A stretch of DNA of 64,000 nucleotides from Fictibacillus enclensis (GCF_001457035.1 NZ_KQ758618.1:496001-560000), one strand, 5' to 3'. Shown: positions 26,530 to 35,508, counted from the first letter of the stretch. Numbers and translations: made by a program. Notes: generated by a model from the letters alone, not told the origin.

Positions 26530-27780
26530 ATGAAGTTGAAAAAATATGTTTCAGCAGCGGGGCTAACTGCCCTGCTGGCTACTTCTCTGCTTGCAGGATG
26601 CAGCCAGCCGGATGAATCAGAAAGCAGCAGCAAAACGGTCATTACACTGAGCGGCTGGGGAGGAAATCCGGTCGAGAAAAAACTTTTGGAGGAAGTGCTG
26701 GACGACTTTGAAAAATCCCACCCGAACATCGATGTAAAGTTTAATCAGATCAGTGATCAGTACATGGACGTTTTGAAAACCAGGCTGATTGGGGGAACAG
26801 CAGCCGATGTTTTTTACCTTGATGCGTTTGAAGCACCCGGCCTGATCGAAACAGGTGCAATTGAACCGCTGGACAAGTATGTAACCAAAGATTTTGATGT
26901 GAATGATTTTGAAAAGCCGATGTTAGATGCGTTTAAAGACAACGGTAAAATTTACGGCTTTCCAAAGGACTATTCCACGCTTGCCCTTTTCTACAACAAA
27001 AAAATGTTTCGGGAAGCGGGGATAGACGGTCCGCCAAAAACATGGGAAGAGCTGGAGAAAGATGCGAAAAAACTCACCAAAGGCAACAAAGTCTATGGAT
27101 TCGGTGTAATGCCGCAGATCGAGCGTTTGTATTACATGGCTGAGTCCCAGGGCGGCCAGGTCATCACAAATGACCGTGCGACTTTTGCAGAAGACCGTGT
27201 GGCGCGTGCACTGCAGCCGATATTGGATATGCATCTAAAAGATAAAACCGCAGCTCAAGCTTCAGAGGTTGGATCAGGTTCCGGGGGAGAAATGTTTGGC
27301 CAGGGAAGGGCTGCCATGGTGATGGAAGGAAACTGGAACATTCCGTTCATGGAAGATACGTTTCCTAAAATAGATTATGGAACCGCCGAGCTGCCAACGG
27401 TTAACGGCAAGAAGGGAACCATGTCCTTTACCGTCGGTTATGCCATGAATGCAGAATCCAAGCATAAGAAAGCGTCATGGGAACTAATCAAGTACCTGAC
27501 CGGAAAAGAAGGCATGAAAACATGGACAAGCAAAGGCTTTGCCTTGCCTACGCGTAAGTCAGTAGCTGCAGAACTCGGCTTTGACAAGGATCCACTGCGT
27601 AGACCCCTTGTTAAAGGAGCCAAATATGCGACTGTTTGGCAGGACGGTCCGATGCTGCCGATCGTGATGAATAACTTCAACAACCAATTTTTAAGTGCCT
27701 ATCTTGGAGAACGGCCGCTGAAGGATGCTTTGAAAGACGCGCAAAAACAGGCCAACAAAGAGATTAAGGTAGCAGAATAA
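26530..27780 (+). CDS. Sugar ABC transporter substrate-binding lipoprotein
   Basis: A 416-residue type 1 extracellular binding protein. The signal peptide ends in the lipobox LLAGC, with the lipidated Cys about residue 23 and a Ser-rich tether. The fold resembles maltose/multiple-sugar binding proteins, with YGFPKDYSTLALFYNKKMF and LSGWGG near the binding cleft. It delivers a saccharide to the two permeases encoded immediately downstream. Confidence 0.92.
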   Translation: MKLKKYVSAAGLTALLATSLLAGCSQPDESESSSKTVITLSGWGGNPVEKKLLEEVLDDFEKSHPNIDVKFNQISDQYMDVLKTRLIGGTAADVFYLDAFEAPGLIETGAIEPLDKYVTKDFDVNDFEKPMLDAFKDNGKIYGFPKDYSTLALFYNKKMFREAGIDGPPKTWEELEKDAKKLTKGNKVYGFGVMPQIERLYYMAESQGGQVITNDRATFAEDRVARALQPILDMHLKDKTAAQASEVGSGSGGEMFGQGRAAMVMEGNWNIPFMEDTFPKIDYGTAELPTVNGKKGTMSFTVGYAMNAESKHKKASWELIKYLTGKEGMKTWTSKGFALPTRKSVAAELGFDKDPLRRPLVKGAKYATVWQDGPMLPIVMNNFNNQFLSAYLGERPLKDALKDAQKQANKEIKVAE

Positions 27781-27802
27781 CAAAAAAGAGAGGTGAAGAA
27801 AC

Positions 27803-28705
27803 ATGGTAAAAAGCAGTTCTTCCAAAAAATTGAGAAGGGAAGCGGGGCAGGGGTACCTGTTCATGGCACCGGTCCTCATCATTCTTGGAATCTTTGTAAT
27901 CGCTCCGATCCTTTGTGCAATCTACCTTTCTTTCCATAAAGTAGAGTTGCTTGGCGGTACGCATCTGGAATTTAGGGGACTGGATAACTTTATGAAGATC
28001 ACGTTTGATGACCGGGCGCATATCGCTCTAAAAAATACCTTCATTTACGTGGTGATTGTTGTGCCGCTTCAGACGCTGCTTGCGCTTGTATTGGCAGCGT
28101 CCCTGAATGCCGGCATGAAGGGTCAGAAGTTTTTCCGCATTGTTTACTTTTTACCGACATTGACTTCATCAGCAGTACTTACTTTGATTTTCATGTGGAT
28201 GTACAATCAGAACGGTCTGATCAACCACATTTTAGACATGCTGCACCTGCCAACGTACAACTGGATCGGTGATCCGAGTGTAGCTTTATTGGCGATCATG
28301 ATTATGAATATTTGGGCGACGGCACCGTTTTTTATGGTGATCTATCTGGCGGCCCTTCAGGATATACCAGACAGCCACTATGAAGCTGCTGAACTCGATG
28401 GCGCAACCGGACTTCAGAAATTCTGGCACATTACGGTTCCCAATTTGAGGCCGGTGACTTCCTTTGTGGTGATCATGGGTCTCATTGGAACCTTCCAGCT
28501 GTTTGATCAGTCCTATATCTTCTCAGGAGGATCGGGTGGACCGAACAACTCGACGTTGACGGTTGTTCTTCTGATCTATCAATATGCCTTTAAATCACTA
28601 GGCACCATGGGCTATGCGACAGCACTCGCGTTCATGCTTGCCATCATTATTTTGATCGCAACACTTCTGCAACGGAAATTTTCCAAGGAAGAATCACTAT
28701 ATTGA
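27803..28705 (+). CDS. Sugar ABC transporter permease (MalF type)
   Basis: A 300-residue inner-membrane permease with six hydrophobic helices and the EAA loop YEAAELDGATGLQKFWHITVP that docks the ATPase. It lies 22 bases after the binding protein gene and 10 bases before the second permease. The N-terminus carries a basic, Ser-rich extension typical of MalF/UgpA-like subunits. Confidence 0.92.
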   Translation: MVKSSSSKKLRREAGQGYLFMAPVLIILGIFVIAPILCAIYLSFHKVELLGGTHLEFRGLDNFMKITFDDRAHIALKNTFIYVVIVVPLQTLLALVLAASLNAGMKGQKFFRIVYFLPTLTSSAVLTLIFMWMYNQNGLINHILDMLHLPTYNWIGDPSVALLAIMIMNIWATAPFFMVIYLAALQDIPDSHYEAAELDGATGLQKFWHITVPNLRPVTSFVVIMGLIGTFQLFDQSYIFSGGSGGPNNSTLTVVLLIYQYAFKSLGTMGYATALAFMLAIIILIATLLQRKFSKEESLY

Positions 28706-28715
28706 GGAGGGTACC

Positions 28716-29540
28716 ATGAAAAAACGACCGATTGGAAAAACCATTCTGTATGTAATCTTGATTGTCTACGCGGTGATCACCCTTGTTCCGTTTTTATGGG
28801 CTCTTTCATCCTCTTTTAAATCTTTGGGAGAAATCGTAAGCGGAAGCATTAACTTTATACCAAAAAACTTTACCATCGATAACTATAAGGAGATCTTTAC
28901 GCGGGAGCCTCTTTTTGGTCGCTGGTTGTTTAACAGCTTGTTTATCGCTGTGGTCGGCACCTTTTTGAATTTGATTTTCAATTCGATGGCCGGTTATGCC
29001 CTTGCCCGCCTCAGCTTTCCGGGCAAAAAAAGTATCTTTATTATCATTTTGGCGGTGCTGATGATTCCGTTTCAGGTAACGCTCATCCCGAACTTCTTGA
29101 TTTTAAAAGCATTCGGATGGCTGAATACGTATCAAGGCATGATCATCCCCGGAGCGGTCAATGCCACCTTCATATTCATGATGCGCCAGTTCTTTATTAA
29201 CTTTCCAAAAGAAGTAGAGGAAGCGGCAGCTATAGATGGACTGGGCAAATTCGGCACCTTTTTCCGGATTGTTCTTCCGCTTGCCAAGCCGGCATTAGCT
29301 GCACAAACCATCTTTGTCTTTATGGCCTTCTGGAATGATTTCATGCGGCCGCTGATCATCCTGTCTGATGAAAGCATGTTCACTCTTCCGTTAGGGCTAA
29401 ATTCATTCAAAGGACAGTTTATCAGCTACTGGAATTACATTATGGCAGCTTCTATGGTCTTTACTCTGCCGATTTTGATACTGTATGCCTTCTTTAACCG
29501 CTATTTTGTGAAAGGCATTAAGTTTACAGGAGAGAAGTAG
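28716..29540 (+). CDS. Sugar ABC transporter permease (MalG type)
   Basis: A 274-residue permease with six hydrophobic helices and the EAA loop EEAAAIDGLGKFGTFFRIVLP. It forms the heterodimer with the preceding permease. No ATPase gene follows; Bacillus importers of this class commonly share the MsmX ATPase, which is the likely energy source. The last gene of the operon; a decayed nhaC fragment follows. Confidence 0.92.
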   Translation: MKKRPIGKTILYVILIVYAVITLVPFLWALSSSFKSLGEIVSGSINFIPKNFTIDNYKEIFTREPLFGRWLFNSLFIAVVGTFLNLIFNSMAGYALARLSFPGKKSIFIIILAVLMIPFQVTLIPNFLILKAFGWLNTYQGMIIPGAVNATFIFMMRQFFINFPKEVEEAAAIDGLGKFGTFFRIVLPLAKPALAAQTIFVFMAFWNDFMRPLIILSDESMFTLPLGLNSFKGQFISYWNYIMAASMVFTLPILILYAFFNRYFVKGIKFTGEK

Positions 29541-29552
29541 TCCGGCATTAGA

Positions 29553-29890
29553 AGGACAAAAATCTTCTTGCCAAAAACTAATCCACCGCCAACAATACGA
29601 TTTCCATTATTACAGCAGGTCCTCTTGCCAAGCAGATATCCGATCGATATGGCATCGATAAGCGAAAATCAGCAAGTCTTCTTGATATCTTTTCGTGCGC
29701 TATTCAAGGCTTGATTCCCTACGGTGCCCAACTGCTGACGGCGGCCAAAATCAGCTCCATCTCACCGGTGAGCCGTGCTGACGTATTCGTTCTATCCGAT
29801 TTTAATCGCCGTTTGCGGCGTGATTGCCATTTTGATCGGATATCCGAAGCTAAAAGAACGAAAAGAACATACGGAAAAGAAACACGCTTA
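29553..29890 (+). pseudogene. Remnant of a Na+/H+ antiporter of the NhaC family
   Basis: Frame-by-frame reading gives NhaC C-terminal sequence: NNTISIITAGPLAKQISDRY, GIDKRKSASLLDIFSCAIQG and LIPYGAQLLTAAKISSISPV. After SISPV the reading continues only in another frame as VLTYSFYPILIAVCGVIAIL and IGYPKLKERKE to a stop near 29890. Upstream, the expected TNP..TANNT junction is also shifted. Only about the last 110 of roughly 450 residues remain, with at least one and probably two frameshifts and no start site. Confidence 0.8.
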
Positions 29891-29895
29891 AAGTC

Positions 29896-29941
29896 AAAAC
29901 TGCCTTTCCATTGTTACATGCAAATGGAGGGCAGTTTTTTT
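29896..29941 (+). terminator. Terminator after the nhaC remnant
   Basis: Stem AAAACTGCCTTTCCATT / AATGGAGGGCAGTTTT (29896-29912, 29922-29938) with a T-run. Likely inherited from the antiporter gene and now ends the sugar operon. Confidence 0.75.
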
Positions 29942-30077
29942 AGGTAATTATTTTGAATAAGTTTACAATTAGAATATGTTCATTGAAAAAATTGCCATCA
30001 TAACAGGCAATTTTTTTTTAGGTTTGCTACGGGAGAGGTATGATAGTAAAAAAGAGTGTAGAGAAAGAAGGCATTAT

Positions 30078-31082
30078 ATGAAATTAAGCATCCTTGACCA
30101 GTCACCGGCATCAAGCGGGGGAACGGCCAAACAGGCATTGGAAAATTCACTGGCTCTGGCACAGGCCGGTGATCAGTTCGGCTATGAGCGATACTGGATT
30201 GCTGAACATCATGATTTTCCGGGGTTGTCGTGTCCTGCTCCTGAAGTGATGCTGGGGTATATCGGAGGTCAGACAGAATCCATCCGAATCGGATCTGGTG
30301 CTGTTTTGCTGCCTCATTACAAACCGTATAAAGTAGCTGAAACGTATAATCTGCTGGCCACGTTGTTTCCGGGCAGGATTGATGTTGGGATCGGACGTGC
30401 TCCGGGTGGCTCTGCCGAAGCGACCATGGCTTTATCGGATAACTATTTGGAACAGGTTCGCCGGATGCCTGAATCTGTTGAAGAGCTGCTTCATTTCTTC
30501 AAAAATGATTTTCCGAAAGACCATATGTTTTCAAAGATATCTCCTTCTCCAGTTCCGAAAATGGCGCCATTGCCCTGGATGCTGGGAACGAGTAAAAAGA
30601 GTGCTCTACTCGCGGCGAAGCATGGATTGCCTTATGTTTTCGGGCAGTTTATGAGCGATCAAGAAGGTTCGGAAATACTTCAACAGTACCGTTCGACATA
30701 TAAAGCCGGTTCCTGGATGGCTGATCCGTACACGATCGTAACTGTATCTGTCTTTTGTGCAGAAACAGCGGAAAGAGCAGAAGAACTGGCTCTTCCAAAT
30801 CATATATGGAAGCTGCAACTGCAAAAGGGAGAGGGAAGCAAAGGCGTTCCTTCACTGCAAGAAGCGAAAGACTATCCGTTGACCGAAGAGGAAAAGGAAC
30901 TCCTTGCGCGGATGAAAAATAGAACCATTACGGGCAGTCCGGGAGAAGTGAAGCGACGTCTCGAGGAGCTGCAATCTCTTTATGGGGCAGATGAATTAAT
31001 GATTGTAACTATTGCGCATGATAACCGTGACCGCATCCATTCCTACGAGCTTCTTTCAAATGTTTGCTTGGATCCATCATGA
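30078..31082 (+). CDS. Luciferase-like monooxygenase (LLM class flavin-dependent oxidoreductase)
   Basis: A 334-residue TIM-barrel flavoprotein of the MsnO8-type bacterial luciferase family, with YWIAEHHDFPG, IRIGSGAVLLPHY and PGRIDVGIGRAPG. It probably uses reduced FMN and O2; the substrate is unknown. ATG 30078 matches the family N-terminus (KLSILDQSP); an upstream in-frame ATG at 29976 would add a non-conserved leader. The next gene is a paralogue in the same orientation 97 bases downstream. Confidence 0.88.
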   Translation: MKLSILDQSPASSGGTAKQALENSLALAQAGDQFGYERYWIAEHHDFPGLSCPAPEVMLGYIGGQTESIRIGSGAVLLPHYKPYKVAETYNLLATLFPGRIDVGIGRAPGGSAEATMALSDNYLEQVRRMPESVEELLHFFKNDFPKDHMFSKISPSPVPKMAPLPWMLGTSKKSALLAAKHGLPYVFGQFMSDQEGSEILQQYRSTYKAGSWMADPYTIVTVSVFCAETAERAEELALPNHIWKLQLQKGEGSKGVPSLQEAKDYPLTEEEKELLARMKNRTITGSPGEVKRRLEELQSLYGADELMIVTIAHDNRDRIHSYELLSNVCLDPS

Positions 31083-31179
31083 GCAAAAAATTTAGAAGCT
31101 TTACATTTACTTGTTACAATCAAAAAGAAGGTAAAAATAATCTAATTTTTCGTTGATATACAGAAAGGGGACTATTCAA

Positions 31180-32187
31180 TTGTCCAATAAGCAACTTCAT
31201 GAAATTCCTTACTCTGTACTGGATCTTTCTCCAGTCATTGTGGGGGAAACTCCTGCAGATTCATTAAAGAAAACATTGGACTTGGCCCAGCATGCGGAGA
31301 AGTGGGGATATAACCGCTATTGGCTGGCAGAACATCATAGCATGCCCGGCATCGCCAGTTCAGCAACTTCTGTTGTAATTGGGCATGTGGCAGGCGGAAC
31401 CGAACGAATCCGTGTGGGTTCAGGCGGGATCATGCTGCCAAACCATGCACCTCTTGTCATTGCCGAGCAGTTCGGCACACTGGAATCCCTGTATCCGGGC
31501 AGAATCGATCTCGGTCTGGGAAGAGCGCCGGGAACCGATCAGGTCACGGCTCATGCCTTACGCCGCGAGAACATGAGCAACGGGGAAGATTTCCCTGAAC
31601 AGGTCGATGAGCTCCGTGCGTACTTAAAAGCAGACGGTGGCGGAAACAGAGTTCGTGCCATTCCTGGAGAAGGGCTCGATATTCCAATTTGGCTTCTTGG
31701 CTCTAGCGGATTTAGTGCAAGGCTTTCTGCACAGCTTGGTTTGCCGTTCTCGTTTGCCAGCCACTTTTCACCGGATAACACGTTGCCTGCGCTGGATGTG
31801 TACCGACGTAATTTTAAACCGTCAGAGGTCCTTGATAAGCCATATGCGATGGTCGGCGTAAACGTTATTGCGGCGGATACTGAGGAAAAAGCTGCTTATC
31901 TTGCAACGTCCATGCAGCAGCAGTTCTTGAACCTCGTGCGCGGAATTCCTTCTAAGTTGAAGCCGCCGGTTCAAAGCATGGAAGGTATCTGGTCTCCTTA
32001 CGAAAAAGCTTCCATTGACCAGCAGCTTCGCACAACGATGATCGGTACACCGGAAACGGTTAAAGCAAAACTGCAGGAATTCCTGGATGAGACAAAGGCA
32101 GATGAAATGATCATTAACGCGCAAATATTTGATCATCAAGACCGGCTTCGTTCTTATGAAATTGTATCTGAAGTATTTAGCAAGTAA
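31180..32187 (+). CDS. Luciferase-like monooxygenase, second copy
   Basis: A 335-residue paralogue of the preceding protein, sharing [24 protein letters not shown] and [16 protein letters not shown] 31180 is chosen because AAAGGGG ends 9 bases upstream; the TTG at 31153 has no ribosome site. The two proteins could form a heterodimer like LuxAB or act separately. A strong terminator follows. Confidence 0.88.
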   Translation: MSNKQLHEIPYSVLDLSPVIVGETPADSLKKTLDLAQHAEKWGYNRYWLAEHHSMPGIASSATSVVIGHVAGGTERIRVGSGGIMLPNHAPLVIAEQFGTLESLYPGRIDLGLGRAPGTDQVTAHALRRENMSNGEDFPEQVDELRAYLKADGGGNRVRAIPGEGLDIPIWLLGSSGFSARLSAQLGLPFSFASHFSPDNTLPALDVYRRNFKPSEVLDKPYAMVGVNVIAADTEEKAAYLATSMQQQFLNLVRGIPSKLKPPVQSMEGIWSPYEKASIDQQLRTTMIGTPETVKAKLQEFLDETKADEMIINAQIFDHQDRLRSYEIVSEVFSK

Positions 32188-32196
32188 CCGTTTATG

Positions 32197-32226
32197 CCCC
32201 CTCTCCACCATGGAGAGGGGATTTTT
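32197..32226 (+). terminator. Terminator after the monooxygenase pair
   Basis: Perfect 10-bp CCCCTCTCCA/TGGAGAGGGG stem with four-base loop, then ATTTTTG. Confidence 0.85.
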
Positions 32227-32386
32227 GTTTTATCAAATACAATTTGTTTAATGAGGGAGTGAAAGAATCTGCACATGAGGAAAAGGCGAACGTTAAGGTT
32301 AAATTGTGGATTTAAAAAATGATAGATTAAAAATTTAATAGTCGGGGTATATTAAGTTCATAATACCTTTAAAGGAGATGAACGAG

Positions 32387-32491
32387 ATGTTAAATTATAA
32401 CAAAGTTGAAATCATTGAATTCGTTAAAGGTGAAAAGTTCGACTTGAATGATTACTTATCTCAATTGTTTACTGCTAATCCTCAGCGCTAG
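32387..32491 (+). CDS. 34-aa peptide of unknown function
   Basis: A short gene with an excellent ribosome site (AAAGGAG, 9-base spacing). The peptide begins MLNYNKVEIIEFVKGEK and ends in LFTANPQR. It has no signal peptide or Cys and is not recognised. It is A+T-rich with its own leader (a GGTAT...ATACC dyad at 32346-32367) and is followed by two hairpins, the second with a T-run, so it looks like an independent unit. Candidates include a signalling peptide, a small regulator or a leader. Confidence 0.55.
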   Translation: MLNYNKVEIIEFVKGEKFDLNDYLSQLFTANPQR

Positions 32492-32546
32492 GAAATCTTG
32501 TTCATTACATAAATTTTAGATATTTGAACAAATGATATTTCTATTT

Positions 32547-32574
32547 AAAAGCATTGCTCATACAGTGCTTTTTT
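32547..32574 (+). terminator. Probable terminator after the 34-aa peptide gene
   Basis: AAAAGCA/TGCTTTT stem (32547-32553, 32566-32572) with T-run; a further TTGTTCA/TGAACAA hairpin lies at 32498-32531. Confidence 0.5.
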
Positions 32575-32640
32575 ATATTAGCTTTCTTAATGAGGTTGTA
32601 GAATGTCTACACAAAGTGGCAGATTAAAGGTAAAAAAAGC

Positions 32641-32722
32641 GGCCAGCTAGGTAACAACTGGCCAAAGAGAGTTATTCGGGGGAGGTGCGGCTACCATCCG
32701 CGCCTTCTTTTAAAGAATAACA
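32641..32722 (+). other. Unassigned region with nested hairpins
   Basis: The 356-base gap 32492-32847 holds no convincing gene. Within it are a GGCCAG/CTGGCC hairpin (32641-32663) and a nested structure in which GTTATTC (about 32671) pairs with GAATAAC (about 32721) around an inner GGTGCGG/CCGCGCC arm. It matches no RNA family I recognise. Confidence 0.35.
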
Positions 32723-32847
32723 CAGGAACAAGTGTTCGTAAATATCTTTTTTAAAAAGGCATAAGTTTATTTTTACGATTAATCTATCCTTGAATGGACA
32801 GAGCTGTTTCGTTGTTTAGCGGCAGGAATAAATAAGAGAAACCCCAA

Positions 32848-33297
32848 TCATGATGGATCAGGCTTAGCTTCCTCGGTAAACGAAATCGTAATCGGTTTCG
32901 TTTTTTTTATTTTTGTCAACGTAATTAGCAGCAAGCCGTGCTTGTATTCTGCTTTTATATCATCCGGTAAGTATGCGAATGGAATGGAAATGACCTTTTT
33001 AAAGGGGCCGGACAGCCGTTCGTTCATTTTGAGCGCTTCTTTTTCAACAGGATATAGATAAGGGATATTTCCCTGCAGGATCAACTGGTTGGCTTCTAGC
33101 TCGATTTGAAGATCTTCCTGGGAGTGTAAACCGGGAAGCTCAACGATAATATGGCCTTCGGTTTCTGTTTCATAAAAATCGCTGCATGCGGTCCGTTTGG
33201 GGACAACCCGGTTTAGATCCTGCCAAAAATCATGACCCAGTACGCCATCCACTTTTTCTTGAATGGAAGCCCAGTCGAAATTCACTTTTTTCCCCAT
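32848..33297 (-). CDS. Hsp20/alpha-crystallin family protein
   Basis: A 149-residue small heat-shock-type protein; the alpha-crystallin domain spans about residues 33-135 with VELPGLHSQEDLQIELEANQ and a degenerate AYKHGLLLITL end (AEYKHGLLLITLTK). Likely a chaperone; in Bacillus some members (CotM, CotP) belong to the spore coat and that cannot be excluded. ATG 33297 has GGAGGAAAGG upstream; the ATG at 33312 lies inside this site. Confidence 0.85.
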   Translation of the reverse strand: MGKKVNFDWASIQEKVDGVLGHDFWQDLNRVVPKRTACSDFYETETEGHIIVELPGLHSQEDLQIELEANQLILQGNIPYLYPVEKEALKMNERLSGPFKKVISIPFAYLPDDIKAEYKHGLLLITLTKIKKTKPITISFTEEAKPDPS

Positions 33298-33410
33298 CAA
33301 CCTTTCCTCCATCCTCTCAAAATTGACCGATTCTATATAGTTTATGAGCGAAAGGAGAAAACATTATGGTTTTCAATTGTTGACTTCAGTTATCTAGTTG
33401 AATTATTTAA

Positions 33411-33425
33411 TTATAATTATTATAA
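33411..33425. promoter_or_regulatory. PerR box 1 upstream of katA
   Basis: TTATAATTATTATAA is an exact match to the PerR consensus TTATAATNATTATAA. It lies 77 bases before the catalase ribosome site, just upstream of a TTGATT (33433) / TATCAT (33455) promoter-like pair. Confidence 0.85.
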
Positions 33426-33465
33426 AAAAGTATTGATTTTATAGTAATAGCTGTTATCATTATAT

Positions 33466-33480
33466 TTATAATAATTCTAA
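33466..33480. promoter_or_regulatory. PerR box 2 upstream of katA
   Basis: TTATAATAATTCTAA differs from the PerR consensus at one base, 55 bases from box 1 and just downstream of the presumed -10. Confidence 0.7.
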
Positions 33481-33501
33481 ATAACTTACGAGGTGATTCG
33501 A

Positions 33502-34959
33502 ATGACGAACAAGAATCGTTTAACAACAAGCTGGGGCGCTCCAGTTGGAGATAACCAAAATTCAATGACTGCAGGTTCAAGAGGACCAACGCTCATCCAG
33601 GATGTGTACCTATTGGATAAACTCGCACATTTTAACCGGGAACGGGTGCCTGAGCGAGTTGTTCATGCGAAAGGAGCAGGAGCTCACGGGTATTTTGAAG
33701 TCACCAATGATGTTTCCAACTACACAAAGGCCGATTTTTTATCTGAAGTCGGAAAACGTACACCGCTTTTTGTCCGTTTTTCAACGGTTGCAGGAGAAAA
33801 CGGCTCTGCAGATACCGTTCGGGACCCTCGTGGGTTTGCCGTGAAATTTTACACCGAAGAAGGAAACTATGACCTTGTGGGCAACAACACACCGGTGTTC
33901 TTTATCAGAGATGCCATCAAGTTTCCTGATTTTATCCATACACAGAAAAGAGATCCGAAAACTCATCTCAAAAATCCAACCGCTGTTTGGGACTTCTGGT
34001 CACTTTCTCCAGAATCTCTTCATCAGGTAACCATTCTGATGTCAGACCGCGGGATTCCGGCCACACTCCGTCATATGCACGGGTTTGGAAGCCACACTTT
34101 CAAGTGGGTGAACAAAGAAGGAGAAGGGGTCTGGGTTAAATATCACTTTAAAACAGTACAAGGCGTAGCCAATCTTGCTCCTGATGCGGCCGCTAAAATG
34201 GCTGGGGAAAATCCGGATTATCATACAGAGGATCTGTTCAATGCCATTGAAGAGGGTGACTTCCCGGCATGGAAGCTATATGTTCAGATCATGCCGCTTG
34301 AAGATGCAAACACCTATCGTTTTGACCCGTTTGATGTAACGAAAGTGTGGTCCCAAAAGGATTATCCGCTAATTGAGGTGGGCAAAATGATATTGGACAG
34401 AAACCCTGAAAACTATTTTGCTGAAGTGGAGCAGGCGACATTCTCACCAGGTACCCTTGTACCGGGAATTGACGTTTCTCCTGACAAGATGCTTCAGGGA
34501 CGCCTGTTTGCCTACTCTGACGCACACCGCTATCGTGTAGGCGCCAATCATCAGGCACTGCCGATCAACCGTCCGCGCAATGAAGTGAAGAATTATCAGA
34601 GAGACGGGCAGATGCGATTTGACAACAATGGCGGTGGGTCCGTGTATTATGAGCCAAACAGTTTTGGAGGACCGCAAGAGTCTCCAGAGAATAAGCAGGC
34701 TGCTTACCCAGTTTATGGAGTGGCCGACAGTGTGGCTTATGATCACAACGATCACTACACTCAAGCAGGAGACCTGTATCGTCTCATGACCGAAGAAGAA
34801 CGTACACGGCTTGTCAATAATATTGTAGGAGCCATGAAGCCTGTGGAAAAAGAAGAAATCAAGCTTCGCCAGATTCAGCATTTCTTTAAAGCGGATCCGG
34901 AATATGGAAGAAAGGTGGCTGAAGGTCTAGGCTTACCGCTTCCTCAAGAAACTCGTTAA
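33502..34959 (+). CDS. katA: Vegetative catalase KatA
   Basis: Small-subunit monofunctional heme catalase (485 residues) that disproportionates H2O2. Seen are the catalytic His in [13 protein letters not shown], the Asn-containing NTPVFFIRD block and the heme-Tyr block [17 protein letters not shown] 33502 follows GAGGTGA by 5 bases; the frame start nine bases earlier lies within this site. Two PerR boxes upstream indicate peroxide-inducible, metal-dependent repression, as for B. subtilis katA. A PerR-like gene follows. Confidence 0.96.
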   Translation: MTNKNRLTTSWGAPVGDNQNSMTAGSRGPTLIQDVYLLDKLAHFNRERVPERVVHAKGAGAHGYFEVTNDVSNYTKADFLSEVGKRTPLFVRFSTVAGENGSADTVRDPRGFAVKFYTEEGNYDLVGNNTPVFFIRDAIKFPDFIHTQKRDPKTHLKNPTAVWDFWSLSPESLHQVTILMSDRGIPATLRHMHGFGSHTFKWVNKEGEGVWVKYHFKTVQGVANLAPDAAAKMAGENPDYHTEDLFNAIEEGDFPAWKLYVQIMPLEDANTYRFDPFDVTKVWSQKDYPLIEVGKMILDRNPENYFAEVEQATFSPGTLVPGIDVSPDKMLQGRLFAYSDAHRYRVGANHQALPINRPRNEVKNYQRDGQMRFDNNGGGSVYYEPNSFGGPQESPENKQAAYPVYGVADSVAYDHNDHYTQAGDLYRLMTEEERTRLVNNIVGAMKPVEKEEIKLRQIQHFFKADPEYGRKVAEGLGLPLPQETR

Positions 34960-34996
34960 TTCTCATTTACAAGTAATTTTCTCAATTGATAGGCAA

Positions 34997-35061
34997 GAGT
35001 GTGTATTGCAACTAATACGTACTGAGTGCGTATTGCAACTATTACGTACTGAGTGTGTATT
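34997..35061 (+). repeat. 27-bp tandem repeat between katA and the perR-like gene
   Basis: Two 27-base units (34997-35023, 35024-35050; two differences) and a third partial unit (35051-35061). Each contains the dyad GTATT-N6-AATAC or a close variant plus TACGTA. It ends just before the ribosome site of the PerR-like gene, so it is a candidate operator array. Confidence 0.75.
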
Positions 35062-35091
35062 TTAAAAAAATGTTTAAAAGGGATGTTGATC

Positions 35092-35508
35092 GTGGATGCG
35101 GAACAAGCAGCAAAAACCAAGCTGAAAGAAATCGGAATGCGGATCACCCCTCAGCGTGTACTGATCCTGAAAAACATTATAGCGATGAACGGCCATTTAA
35201 CCGCTGAGGAGATTCACAGGGAACTTCCGTCATTCATTACTCTGGCTACCGTCTATAATAATTTGAAATATTTTGCAGAGCTTAATCTCATCAACGAGCT
35301 TTCGTTTGGAAGTTCATGCAGTAAATATGAATTGGCCGATACCAGTCATTACCATGTGATCTGTGAATCGTGCCAGCAAATTGCAGATTTTAATTATCCT
35401 TTACTGAATGAAGTGGAGTATGCTGCTGCCCAGGTGGCACATTTTAAGGTTCACCGCCACACGCTCGAGTTTTATGGCCTTTGCCAGGAATGCAAAAAGA
35501 AAAAATAA
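35092..35508 (+). CDS. Fur family regulator, PerR-like
   Basis: A 138-residue Fur-family metalloregulator closest in pattern to PerR: winged helix with RITPQRVLIL and LATVYNNLKYF, and two CxxC pairs (C91/C94, C131/C134) for structural zinc. Aligned with B. subtilis PerR, regulatory ligands H37, H91, H93 and D104 correspond to H35, H86, H88 and D99, while D85 is replaced by E80. D104 (not Glu) is the feature that favours peroxide sensing over Fur-like iron sensing. GTG 35092 follows AAAAGGGA. Located after katA and before a zinc-ribbon gene. Confidence 0.87.
   Translation: MDAEQAAKTKLKEIGMRITPQRVLILKNIIAMNGHLTAEEIHRELPSFITLATVYNNLKYFAELNLINELSFGSSCSKYELADTSHYHVICESCQQIADFNYPLLNEVEYAAAQVAHFKVHRHTLEFYGLCQECKKKK

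Noticed and set aside
32582-32649. 15-codon frame MSTQSGRLKVKKAAS near the structured region
   Set aside because: Too short, no ribosome site and no sign of selection.
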